A DNA stretch of 64,000 nt from Pipra filicauda (lineage: Eukaryota > Chordata > Aves > Passeriformes > Pipridae). A program made the position numbers and the translations under genes. The stretch covers positions 4,908,001 to 4,972,000 of the forward strand of contig NW_024103874.1 in assembly GCF_003945595.2 (NCBI RefSeq), given 5' to 3'. Shown here one piece after another: positions 11,038 through 25,000 of this stretch (position 1 is the first letter of the stretch; each line of letters begins with the position of its first letter). Below the pieces are notes generated by a model. That model did no database searches. It saw only the letters and a program-made list of their open reading frames with translations, and had not been told where the DNA came from.

Positions 11038-14000
11038 GAGAGGCTTCTGTGGAGATGGAGCAGCAGAGATGCACCTCGAGAGATGTCCCAGAGCAGGGGC
11101 AGGGAGGTCTCCATGTCCCCATCCCAGTGGTCTGCAACACCTGAGTGACTTAAAAAAACACATTGAAGAGTCTCACCCTTAGGGTGAATGGAGGGAATTA
11201 AACTCATGTGCCCTGCTTCAAAGTCTCACACCCATACGCTGGTTTGGGAGCTGAAAGTTAAGGACTTGACAGTTTTAAGTGTTCTAATGTTGAGGAATGG
11301 GGAAGTGGAGGTGACACAGATTCCGTGTCTTGTTGCATAAGAGCATTTCTTTTGTTGTCACTTGTTCTTTGTTGTTTTTGTTTTTTTTTTTTTTTCCAAT
11401 GAAAGCTTTTCTTAGTTCATAATGAAGGTGAGTGCTTGGTGGTGTTTTTATTAAAGCTGCGGGTCCTGGAGCAATACAATCACGGGAGAATTTCATTTTT
11501 CAGTGTTTGGGTTTTTTGTTTCTTTGTTTGTATGTTTTTGTTTCCAAGCTAAAGTTCTATTCTTTGTAGTTCTGGAGAACCATGACTGAGGTGTATTTGC
11601 TTACAACTTTAAGGGAAACAAAGAGCCTCCTATTTGCTACTTTGTAGCCAACCAAATTATTTTGACTTGCATTTGATTGCTTGGGGTTAGCAGTCTTTAT
11701 TTTCCGCGGAAAGAAGCAATGTATCGCTCGAACATCCAAATTTCTTTTCTGGAAAAAAATGAAGGACACTCGATGACAAGAGAGCTCCAGCTCCGATTTA
11801 TAACCAGGTAATGAGAAATTGCTGAATAACATGCTCATTTGCTGCCACCAGAAGGTAATAAATCTTCCCAATTTTCTTGGGCTGTGAGAACACTGCAGAC
11901 CAGTCCCCTGAGCAGCTTCCAACACAGAAGTGGAGGGGTTTCCGTGGTGCAGCACATTTCCCTGGTGCACAGCAATCTCCAGGCTGCCTTTTATGATTAC
12001 AAAACCATTCCCTGGGTGCTGGGGATGAGGAGTCTCCAGACAAGATGCCCCCACTATTGCTGATGTGCTATTCCAAGTGGGGGTTTTATGGAGATGTTTG
12101 ATGCAAAGGGGCTTCCAGCATTTGCTGTGGCACTGACACCAATGAGTTAAGCAGCAAATAGTCCCAGGGGTGGACTGTGAACTTTACTGCCAAATACAAA
12201 CAACTTTTCTGAAAGCAGCAGGGAGAGCCTGGCTCCCAAACAATGCTGGGCTCTCTGGATGGGCTCCAGCCCAGGTGAGCACACCTTGCTGGTGACAAGG
12301 ACTTACCCCTGAGGGAAATGTTCTCTGGCAAGGACAGCTCAGTGTCAGCTGGCCAGGGAAGGGCTGTCTCGCTCAGAGGAAACATGGGCCCTGCAAAATC
12401 AGGGGGTTTATTGTGTTGATGTTGGCTGTGAACTCCTTTTTTAAATTTTTTAGGGTTTTTTTGCTCAAGCTAAATGAAAGTCGGTGTGTGGGGTGAGAAG
12501 TGATGGCTGGCTGCCAGCTGCTGGCGTTAGATGTGCCAGCTCAGAGCAGGAAAAATCTGAACCTCTCTGTTGCCAGACTCTGCTGCCCTGCATGGGACAT
12601 TTCTCCAGCTCTCTGCTTGAAATGCAGAGCCTGAACTGCCACAGGGAGGACAAAATTTAGGCAAAGGACTAAGGCAAACATTACAGTCAATGACAAGGAC
12701 GGCTGTGAAAGCTCACGGTGTCCTCTGTGCTGTCTCCTGGCAAGCCTTACAAACAGGTTTTTAATCTTTTTACAACTTGTCAAAACAAACTCATCTAATT
12801 CCCTCCTGTCTTTTCCTCAACCCTGCTAGGGAAAAAAGAAGGAAAAAAAGAAATAAAAAATCAGTGGGAGCTAAACCTTCTGCTTGCTGTAACAATGTTG
12901 GGAGTTGAAGACCAAGGTACATGGCTGTACCCAGAGGTGCCTCTATCTTTTCTGGAGACTTAATGAGTCCAACTACTTCCTAATCTATTGAAACAGGAAA
13001 ATTCAGACACTCCCTCTGGAGGGGAGAGCTAGATGAAGGGACTCTGCAGTGCTGCTTGCAATTCATTGTGTCTTAGACTCCAAAGCCATGCTGTGAATGG
13101 CTCTTTTTATCTGTAGATGGAGCTGATAACTAATCCCTTCATGTGTGGGGAGTGAGGGACATATATCTAGGGATTGTTTTTCCCAGCCCTGAAATGCTGT
13201 CACCTCTAGGATGGAATTAACAGCAATTTACAGGGTGTATTCCCTACATTCCCTTCAGTGACACAAATTGCTTGGGATGAAAGGTGTCAAATCTGCAAAG
13301 GGCACTGCTGAGGTTGAATAAGAGGTCGGTGCTGTGAGCACAGGGCACAGGGCTTCGGTTTAACATGGCTTTGCTCCTGAATTGAAGACATGCTCTTCCC
13401 TCTAAATGTCAGTGCAAAAACCTCTGAGGTTGTGACATTTGGAGTGTTGTGCTGGTGGAGAGCAGAAGTTCCTCCAGGCCTGGATCCTTGCTCTGATGTG
13501 GACCAGTAACAGAAATCAGGGAAAGAGGAGGAGAAATGGCCAGTAACCTCTCCACTAACATATTCTTGCAGCTTCCACCAGTGAAGACAGAAGTAACCAT
13601 CTGGATTTCCCTGTTCAATACCAATACCATGTCCTGCATGAATTTACCTAGTGTCCTTTTTTTAAAATCAATTAGGTTTTGAGGCTTTATATCAAGTGAT
13701 GGCAACTTGCACAATTTAATTTTATGCTGCTGAAGGGGAAAAACCATCCTCCAGTTTGTCTCAAGCCTACTAGCTTATGTTATGAGCTTGGCCGAGTCCT
13801 TGTTGGGAAAACAGCAACTCCACAGTCACCTTCTCTTTAACAGCTGTAGGTTTACAATGGTCCTCTGTCCTCTCAGGAGAAGTTTCAGTCCATCTATCTG
13901 CCTGTCATGCCCACAGGCAGCTTTCTGAACACAGCTCCACCATCCTCAGCAGCTCTGGATATCGCTGGCTGCTGTGCCCTCTCTCTGCTCTCTTGACTGA

Positions 14001-14139
14001 AGTGCTTCCCAGGCTTGAGAGTGGGAGATAATATATTTTTAGTAGCTTCTCTTCCTTGTTTTTGCAGCTTAAGTAGAAATATTAATGTCTAATTTAAAGG
14101 GCACATTTTACAAGGTTATCTCAGGCTTGGAGCTGAGTG

Positions 14140-14181
14140 TCTCTTTTTTTCTTTTCTTTTTCTCTTTTTCTTTTTTTTTTT
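14140..14181. repeat. Polypyrimidine (T/C) low-complexity tract
   Basis: About 42 bases of T with scattered C, ending TTTAAGG. It is probably simple sequence; no exon follows it. Confidence 0.7.
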
Positions 14182-15599
14182 AAGGAAAATATTTATTATG
14201 CAATGATTAAGAGAGCAGCAATTTTTCCCTAGCTGAAGCGATACAGGGAGGGATGAGATGGGCAGGTCTGGGGTTCTTGGGGATCTCCCCCAATGGCATT
14301 TATGTTGGGAATGAAGGATGCTGCTCCCGTGCCTGCCCCAGGAGCACCTCAGGACTGGCACAGACACACCAGCACCGGCGCTGCCGCTGCCAGAGGGGAC
14401 TCAAGGAGCCGTCCTGAGCCTGCCCCAGGGCTGCCGGCTGAGCCTGCACAAGGGGAGCCTGTTCCCCTGTGTTTATGGCCTGGCATGAACAGCAGGACAT
14501 GGGAGAGTGTGCTCTGGGAGAGCCTGGATAGAGGGAGCCTTGTTGGCGCAGCCCATCACTGCTGCTCCCTGCATGGCCGGGCTGCAGCGGGTGTTTGACT
14601 TGGACAGGATTGCTGGGAGCGAGGTTTGTCCAGCCCCTGAGCTGCACCTTTGCTGCTCCTCCAACAGCAGAGAACCAGCAGTGATGCTGGATTTAGGAAG
14701 ACCAGTGTGCCTGCAGTTACTGCCGTGCCTTTATCCTGTGTCTCCTGTTCCTTCTGGCCCTGGCTGTTCCGTGCTGTGCTCCTCAAATCCCTAACCCAGG
14801 CTTGTTGGATTTAGCAGTATTATGGAACATAAGCCTGGAAGGGTCTGCTTGTGCTGATGAAGGTACTGGCTAACTCACTGGTGGCTTATGAATTGCTGCT
14901 AAAGATGAACTAATTAAAGACAGCATTTAGTTTACTAATGCTTTATCAGACTTCAAACTGAAGTAGAAACTCCTCAGCTGTTCCCTTCCCTCGCTCCTCT
15001 CTTCTCCACACACTCTTTTGGTAGGTTTCTTTAGTGTTTCTGAGGTTTGATCTTCTATGCCAGCCAATATTTTTCACTCCTGCTTTAACTAATGGAAATC
15101 TGATTTCAGATGAATCTGATGGTAATGATGGATGTAATTAACCATCTCCACATCCCACTTCCTCTGCCCGTTTCTTTGCTGCTCACTGTCACTTTTAGGT
15201 CAGCTCTGGCCTGCAGAAAGTACCTCAAGTGATGGAAATGCCTGGTAGCAGCTGAGCAGGTACCAGTGCCTGGAGGCAGGTTTTAAAGGTGGTACCTGGT
15301 GTCAGCTTGGCACCTGCAGAGCCCCAGACTCATCACTGCCAGCTCTTGCTCATTACAGCCTGTGCTTCTCCATCCAGCAGCCATCCATGTGATGGCTGCT
15401 GCACTGAGGAATGGCTCAAGCTGCTCTGAACTCCCTTTTTAGAAAGTGTTAGCCGTGGTGTTGGATGCATCCCACCCTGGGGAGAGGCAGGAAGTCCTCA
15501 GGGAGGAGGATGAGAACAAGGCACGTGGCTCGTGCTGGGGAATGGCACATCTTGAACCCTTGTAGGGCAGTTACAGCCTAAGGAAGGAAGTGCTTTGTC

Positions 15600-16060
15600 C
15601 GTCTGATGGCTGATCAAACCACTCATCCTCCAGCCCGTGTGTGCCCGGAGCCTGCCGGAGTTACCTCCCCGGAGCGAGCAGAGCGGACGCTGTCCCAGCC
15701 TGCTGGGAGCATCCCTGCCACCTTCCTGGCTCCCAGCCCAAGCCTGGCTGGAGCCAGCGGGTGAGAAGCCCGCAGAGCCAGGCTCGGATTGCAACAGGCT
15801 CCTCCTCCGAAGTCTGCCGAGAGGGAAGGAGAGGCGGGGAGCAGGACTCAGCAACTTCAGGCTGCCAACCTGCACCCTGCCAGCGGCCGGGGACGGCGCT
15901 GGGGGCCCGGATCTTCCCAAGCCGCATCCCATGGGGAGCATCTCCCACCGCCGCCCACCGTCAGCCCGGCATGGAGAGCCTGAGCAGCAGCCTGAAGAAG
16001 AAAGCCACCGAGCAGCACTACCGGGCAGAGGTGATGATTGCTGGAGAGCAGCTGAGGTAG
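15600..16060 (+). promoter_or_regulatory. CpG-rich promoter / first-exon region of the DEPTOR-like gene
   Basis: CpG dinucleotides and GC content rise sharply against the flanks, with Sp1-like GGCGGGG near 15833-15840, and the start codon of the DEPTOR-like gene lies inside at 15971. No TATA box is evident, as is typical of CpG promoters. The transcription start cannot be fixed by eye. Long open frames on both strands here follow from the high GC content. Confidence 0.6.
15971..16056 (+). CDS. DEPTOR-like exon 1 (start)
   Basis: Codons 1-28 plus two bases, beginning MESLSSSLKKKATEQ and ending IAGEQL. The donor is GTAGGA. RAEVMIAGEQLR corresponds to the family's segment just before DEP1. Confidence 0.85.
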
Positions 16061-19000
16061 GAGGTGTGGGGTCCTCCTCCAGCCTGGGGCAGGGCTGTAC
16101 CCGGGGCTCTATCCCGTTAGCAGGAGGCTCAAAGCTTTATCTCTGAGCAAGCACTTTCCCCCCAGGTGTCAGTATCGCCCCCTCCCCAGTACCTGCTGAT
16201 CCTTCCTTCACCCACCAAACCAGCATTGAGCCAGGTCCTTTCCCACATTATCTTGTCCTGCTGCTCCTCTGTGGCATCTCCTGCAATTCAGCTCCAGGTG
16301 CCAGAAACTGGCAAGTGGGTTGAGTTGGCAACAATTTTTTTTCTCCCTTTGCACCTTCCCCCAAGTGCAGAGCATGGTGTGCTGGCACTGAGCAGCCCCC
16401 CCCAAGGTCCCTGGTCCCTGCCTGGATGGGGTCAGCATCGCTTCTGGGGATGTTTGGACTTTGGGGTGACTTAGAAGGGCATCTCCTGAGTGCCACGTGC
16501 CTGAATTGGATCTTACCTCTCTTGAAAGTCACTTTTGGGAACTTCTGCTGGTTTGCAGTCCCAGCTTTTAAGCAGCTTCTGAGATTTATTTTTTCCTATG
16601 AAGACAAAAATCTATTCTATGCAAGAAAACCTGTGTGGCTCAGAAAGCGTTTTCCTTGTGCATCTGGGGTCAGAACCCTCACTTTCTTCAAAGCATGTGA
16701 CTGTGGGCTTTCCTAGCTCTTGAGCAGAATGTGCTTGTTTGTATCTGAAGTCATTCTGGTTTGTTTTGAAATGTGGGTGGAAATTAGGAAATATATCCTG
16801 AATAATGTAAATAGCCCAGGGTTTGATTTTTGCTAGCATCAGATTCCTAAAATTAGCTTGGTGTTGCTCTGTTGTCCATTCTCAGAGAGTACTGTTAGCT
16901 TTAGCTTTATTATTTGCACTGTATCAAGGACTGATAACTTCCAGCTAAGGACTGGGGCCCCATCTTGAAAACACAACCAGTGTTCAAAGTGGCAGGGAAA
17001 GTTTATTCATATTTTTGTCTTATTTATATTTCCAGTATTTTACTCATCTGGGGCGACTGAGGTTTAAAATGAGTCCTATAGCCAGGGCCAAAGGAAGGGA
17101 TCAGGTATTCAGAGAGAAAATGAAATAATCAAGCTGTGAGTTAAAACTGTGCTCCATGTGTGGGGAGTGATGTGTCTTCCTTGTACCTCTTGCAGGGCAG
17201 GAGCATATCAGATGCTGGACCATTGGGTGATTGTGGCTGTAAAGTGGAGAAGGGGATACAGTAAATTTATTTGTGAACAGATCTCTTCTAGTACACTGCC
17301 CACTGGGATAAAGTTGAATAGAAAACCCAAAATTCAAGTAGTTTTGGGGACACCTATCTGAGAGTTCACAGTGATGGAAAGAAGGGCCCTTTTACTGGTT
17401 GCTGGGAATGCTGCAGTTGCATCCTTCAGCTTTGGTCTGGGCAGGAGCCCATTGCCAGTGCAGAAGGACGGGAAGGAGCTGCTGGCCAGCACAGGGTGTA
17501 AAACCTGGGGAGGAGGGTGAAGAGATGGACACCAGCCTGCAGGTGGGTTCATCCTTTCCTGAACCCCTGGCTAGAAGGAGAACTGAGTGATGAAGAACAT
17601 GCTTAATATTTATTTGGGGGATCTTACAGCCTGGCAGGTAAGTAGTTAGTGGTATGAATCTTCCTGGGACCTGGATTTCCAATGCATAGCAATGGGGAAG
17701 GTGAGGCAGAGAGGCTGGATGATGTCTCAGACAACAGTAGATGGACATGGCTAAATATCCACGTTGTTCTCCCCCTGCTTTTCCCCACAGATGGAATACA
17801 GAAGCATGTGAAGGAGCTTTGCAGGCTGCCCTGACTCTGTAAACCTCCATCAGCAAATAACATTGTTGCATCTACACGAAATATCAAACATTTGTTTTTC
17901 CCTGTTCTCCACTTCCTGCCCTGCCTCCCCACTATCACATTTAGTCAAACAAACCTTTGCTCCATCTTTACAGTTCTTTGGCTTCCCAGCAAGTTTGCAA
18001 ATCCCTCTGAGTTTGGTTTGGCCAGAGGGATGAGTCTGTTCAGTGTCAGGATGTGTTTCCCAGCCAGAAATAGCTGCACGAGGGAAGGGTGAGGGAATGC
18101 TTCCTGGGGATGGCTGGGAATGAAATGGATCCTAAAGGAAGAGAGGGGAGATTGGCCAGTGTGGTTTGGGCTGTCTATCTGCTAGGTTCTCTCTGCTTCC
18201 ATGAGGATGCTGCTGTTTGGTCTTTTAAGGGGGAAGAGGAGTTTTGGGTGTTGAGTCTCTCTCCACTAAAAAGATGAAAATAAAAATTCTAATTGATATT
18301 CCGGTCTGGAGTTTGAGAGGACTCCTGTCCTGGGCTCATTCCTCACATCTGCTGCCAGTCTTCTTGTTTCAGACATATAAACTTGCATGAAAATCACACC
18401 AGTTTTACTGGGCGTTGTGTGTTCCTGGGTGGCATTCTGAAAGAGAGGCCCAATTAGTCACTTTTAATTGCAACAAATGGCTTATCTGCACAGAGATATT
18501 CTGGAACAGCTTCCACGCTTTGCATTCACACCCTGCTGTAATCAGAGACTCTCAAGTATGGACAAGCCCTTGTGCACTCTCACCTGGGTATTCCCATGGT
18601 CAAGTGAACCAGCTGGGCTCTAATAACTCTGTTAAGCTTCATTAATCACTCTTAAACATAAAATATACTCAGTAAATTTATGTCTTGTGCAGAAAAAGGG
18701 AGAGGAGAAGGAAGGTTTTCTCCTATGAAGAACAAAGTTGTGATTTCAGCCACTGTCCCAAGTTTTCAGAGGTGACAAGTGTTTTATTTGGATAATCAAA
18801 CTGCGATGCTGTTAAACAAAGTGTTCATGCTTTGATGCTCTGGAAATTGGGCTCGCTTAAAGATGTGTAGCTGAACATGCAAAAATTTGTATTCTTACCC
18901 AAAAATCTTGGGTCTGCCGGAGTTTTGGTGGTTCTCTGTTGGACTTGTATCCCTTCTAGCGGGGATGTGTTCCTTGAAGAATTGTGAGGCACTGCTTGAT

Positions 19001-22000
19001 GCAGCCGTGAATGTTATTCAGGAGATGATACTACATAGAATGACTTTTAGAAGTCAATTATTAAATTTTCAGCACTAAAAGCTGAGTAAAAGCGAGGACT
19101 GGGAAATAGACTTGTGCTTGTTGGGGTTTCTTTTTGAGATTTTGGTCTGTTTTAAATACAAGTAGGAAAAGAAAACATCTCTGTACCACTTTGGGCTGCC
19201 ACAGGCAGGCAAAGCTCTCCCCTCTTCCCACATGTACTGGTGCTTTTGCAGACTGGGGGTGCAACAAACTGCAGTGCCTGTGTCACCTGAATGTGCCTCT
19301 CCAGCAGCTGCTTTGCAGAGATTCTCTTGTGGCTGTTGTTACCTTTTAGTGAGCACTTAGCTGATTTGGGGGGTTTTTTTGTTCTTTTTTTTTTTTTTTT
19401 TTTTTTTCTGTGAAAATAGGAACAAAAAAGATCCTTTGGATGAGGCATCTTTCCAAGGCCATTCATTAGTGCTGAACTGCTTTGGGAATGCTGACTGCAG
19501 TTAGTATCCTTGAAAGATCCACCTTGGCATTTGAGATGCTCAAGGTCTGTTTACACGGGTGGTGATGGAGAGTTTATTTCTCTTCTGTTTGCACTGCTGT
19601 GGATGTCCCTTTCAACAAGGTTACACAAGGATGAATAATGATGGCTTTGTAGTGACCTTGACAGAGAAACAATTCGCTTACCCAACACAACCAAAGCAAA
19701 GCAAATGCACATGGAAGCAGTGCTTTGACTGCCAAGCCAAGAGTATTTCATAAGAGCCCATTCCCATGTTCCAGGAAGTGTTTTATCCTGGCTTTATTCT
19801 GCTTTTTTTTTTTTTTCCCTTTTGGAGAAATAATGTGTTCACAGGGTAGATTTTGCTGTCTAGAAAACTCATAATATTGCATTATATATATTTCCTTAAT
19901 TTTTTTTTTTTAATCTGGAAGCATGATTATAACCCAGTCATGCTTTGTTTTATTACCATCATACAAGAGCTGCTGGAAGACGCAGTTGCTGTTACATCCT
20001 GTGTCTGAAGGACAAAATTTGTCTCCTCAGAGTTGACAGGAAACAGTAAACAAGAGGAAAGTGAAAAGAGCACAAGGACACTCGAGTGGTGCCTTTTCCG
20101 CTGCCCTGGTTCTGTGGGACAGAGGGAAAACTTGTCACAGTCTTAAAACAGCCCACAAAGCTCCAACGTGCTGCTGCTCCAGAGGTGCTGAAATACCACC
20201 TAACTCCTGTCCTGACAATTTTCCCCAACAGGATAGTTTCAGAATAAATGCATATTTTATTTTTATTTTTAAATCTTAGGTGTTAGCAGCACTGTTTCTT
20301 GGAAATAATTTTTCCTTTCTTTAATTTTTCTTCTGCAAGACCTCTTAATTTTTTTTCTGTATTCTGAAACACGATTAAAAAAAATATCTATAGGGGAAAT
20401 AGTGTTCTCCCAATGATTCAGACCTTGTGTGTCTATTTGTTATTTTATGTGAAAGGCATGTCTGAGTGTGTGTATATATATAAATGTATATATGTGTGTG
20501 TGTGTATATATCTCTCTATATAATGTTTATGGAGTCCTGCAGTCTCTTTATGGCAATAGAGCACTCTTGGAACATTTCTTATCTCTACCAAACATGCCTC
20601 TAAAGTGCCTTCCCACTTGCTAATTGCAAAGGAAAGAAAGTATATAAAATTGACTGTGTCTTCCCCCGTAGCAGAGGGAGGGGGAGCCTGTTTGTAGTCA
20701 CTGCTGGCTGTGCCTGATTGCATTTTGACAGTGGACCATGAAATAAAGGAAAGAAAAAGGCAAAACCTCTAAAAATAGCAAGGCAGCTGTCAGTGGACTG
20801 TTCTTTCTGGGTAAAATCCGTATTCAGAATGAGTTCTGGTCACCTGTGGGAATGAGCCTTCCAGGTAAAGAGTGAAATGCTGAATATAGACCTCAGGATT
20901 TGAGGGAGGTCTGTCAAAGGCAAGGCCAGGAGCTGGCTCTGCACGAATCTTTGGTTTAAGCTTTGAATTTCCGGGAATGTCTAAAAATTTCTGTTAATCA
21001 TACTGGCTTGTAGTAGCCTCAGCATTAACTGCAATAATCAATTACTGATTTTTCATCTTAAAGAAGTTTTTATCGTTAGATGTTTAGGACCTTAATATTT
21101 GTAAATCCTACAATAGAGGATAATCCATTGTTATCTGATAGATTTTTAGGGTACTTAAACTTCTCATATGGTACCTAAAACTGTTGTCCAGCATGCTGTG
21201 TTGTACACAGAACTTTTCCACAAAGAACAAAAGAACTCAAGGCATGAAATAACAAAAGGCTGCAGTGATTAATGCCTTAATAAAATACACTGGCCCAGGG
21301 CAAAACCAGGAATTGAGGAGAATAATTTGAAACCAAAAACATCCTGGAGTTACAGAGAAGTTTAATTAATATCTCCCTTCTGAGCCTGCTGCATGCAGCC
21401 TGCATTTTCCAGGGTTGGTGTTTTGGGAACGGTCATGACTATAGGGCAGAACTTTGGCCCCTGGACAGATCTCCTGCCAGACTGGGTTGGCTTTGGCTGG
21501 AACACAGAAGAACTCTGTGCCTTGTGGCTTGCTCAGTTGTTAAGTCCTTTTGAAAGTCAAAGCCATGCTCACCTGAGTACTTTTGCCCATATATATCTTT
21601 CCATCAGAGCTGCAGACTAGCCATAACATCGGGGTTTTCAGGATAGGAAGGTTGTTGTTTTTGTAAACTCTGTCCCAGTCAATCCCACTTTGAAGCAGAA
21701 AATGTCAGGACTGTTGTCCACCGTTGCTGTGGATTAGTGGTTCATGGATTAGCGGGTAGTGATGGAATCCACCTGGCACTCGCTGCTTTGACAGAAGAAA
21801 CCAAGGCTCCTGTTACTGCTCCCACCTGGAGCTATGACTAAGACTTTGTCCTGGGGGAAGCTTTATTCCTGTTTTCATGGTCATGGGGAAGGAGAACTAG
21901 ACACAGAACAGTGCCAAGATGACAAATATACGTACTGCTATTTTTTTTCCTGAGTTTTGTCCCCTCTTCACCCCCTCTGGTTTACTGCTGGGTGGTTGCC

Positions 22001-25000
22001 AGAAGTCCCAACTCGTCAGCAGTGTCTCCAAGCTGGACAGATGCTGGGCAGTCAGATCCAAATTCCCCTGTGACACCAGCTGTGCTCAGTGGCTGCCTTT
22101 CCCTCCAGGCTTCGCCTCCACGATGGGAAGCTCATCAAGGACAGACGTTTCCACCTCCGGACGTACCCGAACTGCTTCGTGGCGAAGGAACTCACGGACT
22201 GGCTGATCGACCACAAGGAAGCGCCGGACCGGGAGACCGGGATCCGCCTCATGCAGAAGCTGATGGACCACTACATCATCCATCACGGTGTGTGGGTGTC
22301 TCTGCTGCCTGCTGAGCCCCCTCAGGGAGGTGTCTGTGTGTCTGCTCACCGTGTGTCCGTCAGCCCAGGATATGGAAGTGTGGCCAGGTCCCTGTCCACC
22401 ACTTTCCTACGGGAAGAAGCTTCTCTCCTAGAGAAGCTGGGAGAGGATGGGTAGGCAGGAGGCTGTGTGGGGCTGGATCCGTGTGATGGTGCATTGCTCT
22501 GGGGAATGCGCCAGTTCCCTGCCCATCAGAAAAGGGGCTTGGGCTGTGTGCTGGTTAAAGGGCATCTGAAGTGTCTCCCATTTGGAAGCAAGTTCAGTAA
22601 CACCTGGCCTGCATTGTCCTGTATCCAGCCAGGTGGGTATTTGTACAGCAGCCGGTCTGGCTCATGTTTGTGTCATGCAGAAGTGGAAGCTGAATTATAG
22701 CACACACTTCACATCTGCAGAAAAATTAATTTTCTTTCCATAAGAGCCCAGTTCCTCAGTTTCCCCATGATGGGACAAGTGGGGCTGTGGAGTCCACATC
22801 ACTCCAAGCACAAGTAATCTGGTACCTGTGAACCTGAAGCTGAAGCAATCCCGTAGGAATGCCTCTCTTGGGATTTAAGGGTGTTTCAAAGGCTTGTTCA
22901 TGGAACTTGTTAAAAAAAAAAAAAAGGATGGGGACATGGGAGAAGGCAGCTTGATGCTCAAACCCAGCTCTTAGTAATTCAGGTTTTTTTCTTTTTAAAA
23001 TTTATTTGGAACTTTCAGGAGTTCTGGATTAACTCAGGTCATGTACTGACCTCTGTGCTGCAGTCATGTACTGTCCCTGAGCTGCAGAGCAGTCTCCAAG
23101 GTCCAGCCCTTGATCCCAGTATAACAACAGAAAACAAATGCTTCAGATTGGCAAAAGGTAGTTTCTCTCCATGTGATTTTCAGGCACAATCAGGAACAAA
23201 AGTCCCAGATTATCAAATAGCTCTTGGACACCTTTGCCACTGGTGGGAAGGGCTGTGGCTGAGCTCTCTTGCTCCCAGGTCTTTGGGACAGGAGATGTGG
23301 TAACCTGGAGCTGGGTGGTGATTTGTCACACGAGGATGCAGCTGAGGAGACAGAAGCAATGACCACACCAAATCCAGTCCTCTCTTCCCCTCTCTCCTCC
23401 AGGGTCCAGAAACAGCTGCCTTTGACCACTGCAATGCAAACACTCTCTATTGCCATCTGCTACTTGCTTTACATTAAACTGCCTTGAATAAAAATAGACT
23501 GCTGCTGTGCTTTATCACAAAAGCACAAAGCTGAAGCAGGGAGTTCTCAGTTAACCATTAACACTTAAAGCTGATTAATTTTCCATCTCTCCAGCTGACA
23601 ATTTCAAATAAGTCCATTAGTTAATTAAACCTGTGCAGCTCTGGGTGCCAGTGTTGTTTTGATTGCTGACTGGGATGTGTCCATCCTGCCTCTGTGATAA
23701 TTCCTGGCAGGACACAGAAGTTGACTTTCCAACTTGCTTTTTGTCCATTAATTTTTGTTAGCCCTGTGGAAAGAAGGCTGCCTGCTAATGCAGCACTGCT
23801 CTGGGTGCTTGGCAATTGCCTGACTAAACTGTTTGCCCTCTTCTCTGCTGGGATCCAGATGATAATTATCTCGTGAAGATCATTGTGCTGCCTCTTAATT
23901 GTCTGATGTGGTTTGAGCTTTGGTTCCATTACACGCTGAAAACACATTGAAAATGGTCTTTAAATAGTAAAAGTGCTTTGGTTTTCTATGGGCACAGTCC
24001 TGTAAGTCTTTAAGTTCTATTCCTGATTGCAATGGAATCAGAATGGCTGCTCCTTGGAGTTATGAGGATGCAAACTTTCACTGTTCAAACCACCTTATCC
24101 TGCCCTCCTGCTCGATGACTCACCGGCTTTAGCGTCCTGATTTCATCCGAGACAACTGCTCAGCAGGAATGGTGAACTTCAGATCATCTGACAAGTTTTG
24201 GCATTTGCTGCTCACCAAAAGGGGAATGTGGTTTTGCTGGTCTGCTCAGAAGGATGGAAAAAGTGTTAAAATTTTCACAAGAAGTGTCTTGCGCCTTTTG
24301 AACTTCACTCTAGTGGATGACGTTACTTTAGTGAGGAAACATTTGTGGGTTTTCTGTTTTCCCTTGACAATTTTTCTTTGTTTTGCAGGCATATTATTTT
24401 CTCTGGTGTTTGTTTCTTTGTTTGTTTGTTTGTTTTTGTTTGTTTGTTTGTTTGGGGGTTTTTGTGTGTGGTGTTTTGTTTTTTTTTTACCATTGAACTT
24501 TGTTCTTCTTGCTTCAGACGTGTGGACCTGAACACAGGCTGGCTTTTAAAAGCTGGTGTGTGATTTTTGGGCTGGTTTTTTGTCATAATTTTATTTTTGT
24601 TTTTTAACTTGTAGTCTAGGAATGTGTTGCAAGCAAGTTCATCTCAAAGCTGCATCCCAAATATTTACCTGCTAAAGGTTGCATGGACTTAACAGCCATT
24701 CATTTACAGACTGTGTGCCCATGCCCAAGATGAAACCAAGGCTTTTCAGACAGATTTGATTATTGCAGTTGTATGTATCTGTCTTTGAAGAAAACTTTCT
24801 CTTGAGGTCAGTTTGCCACAAAAATGGATTGGGCAGGGTTGGCACAAAATGCTGTGGAAAAATTCATGCCACTATATTTTTTAGCTTACAAGTATTTTTG
24901 ACAGACAGAGGTGATTTTATGGGAGTTTGGATGCAGTGTGGGTTTTTTTCCTCTGTCATCCAAATCTGCTTGCAGTGGCAGCAGCTTTCTAAAAAAGTTG

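Larger units (their letters stand above)
6886..15600. other. Intergenic region between ARFGAP1 and the DEPTOR-like gene
   Basis: I find no exon of a known family here. It holds two CR1 3'-end fragments (10071-10169 on +, 10986-11037 on -), pyrimidine runs such as 14140-14181, and several short open frames without recognisable protein character. Sequence becomes GC-rich from about 14.3 kb towards the next promoter. Confidence 0.6.

Noticed and set aside
15637..16146. Long open frames on both strands (up to 169 codons) around the DEPTOR-like start
   Set aside because: They overlap the CpG-rich first exon, where stops are rare because of base composition. The real frame is the one starting at 15971.
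20445..20723. 92-codon - strand frame containing HTHTYIHLYIYTH
   Set aside because: Produced by translating the TG/TA microsatellite.
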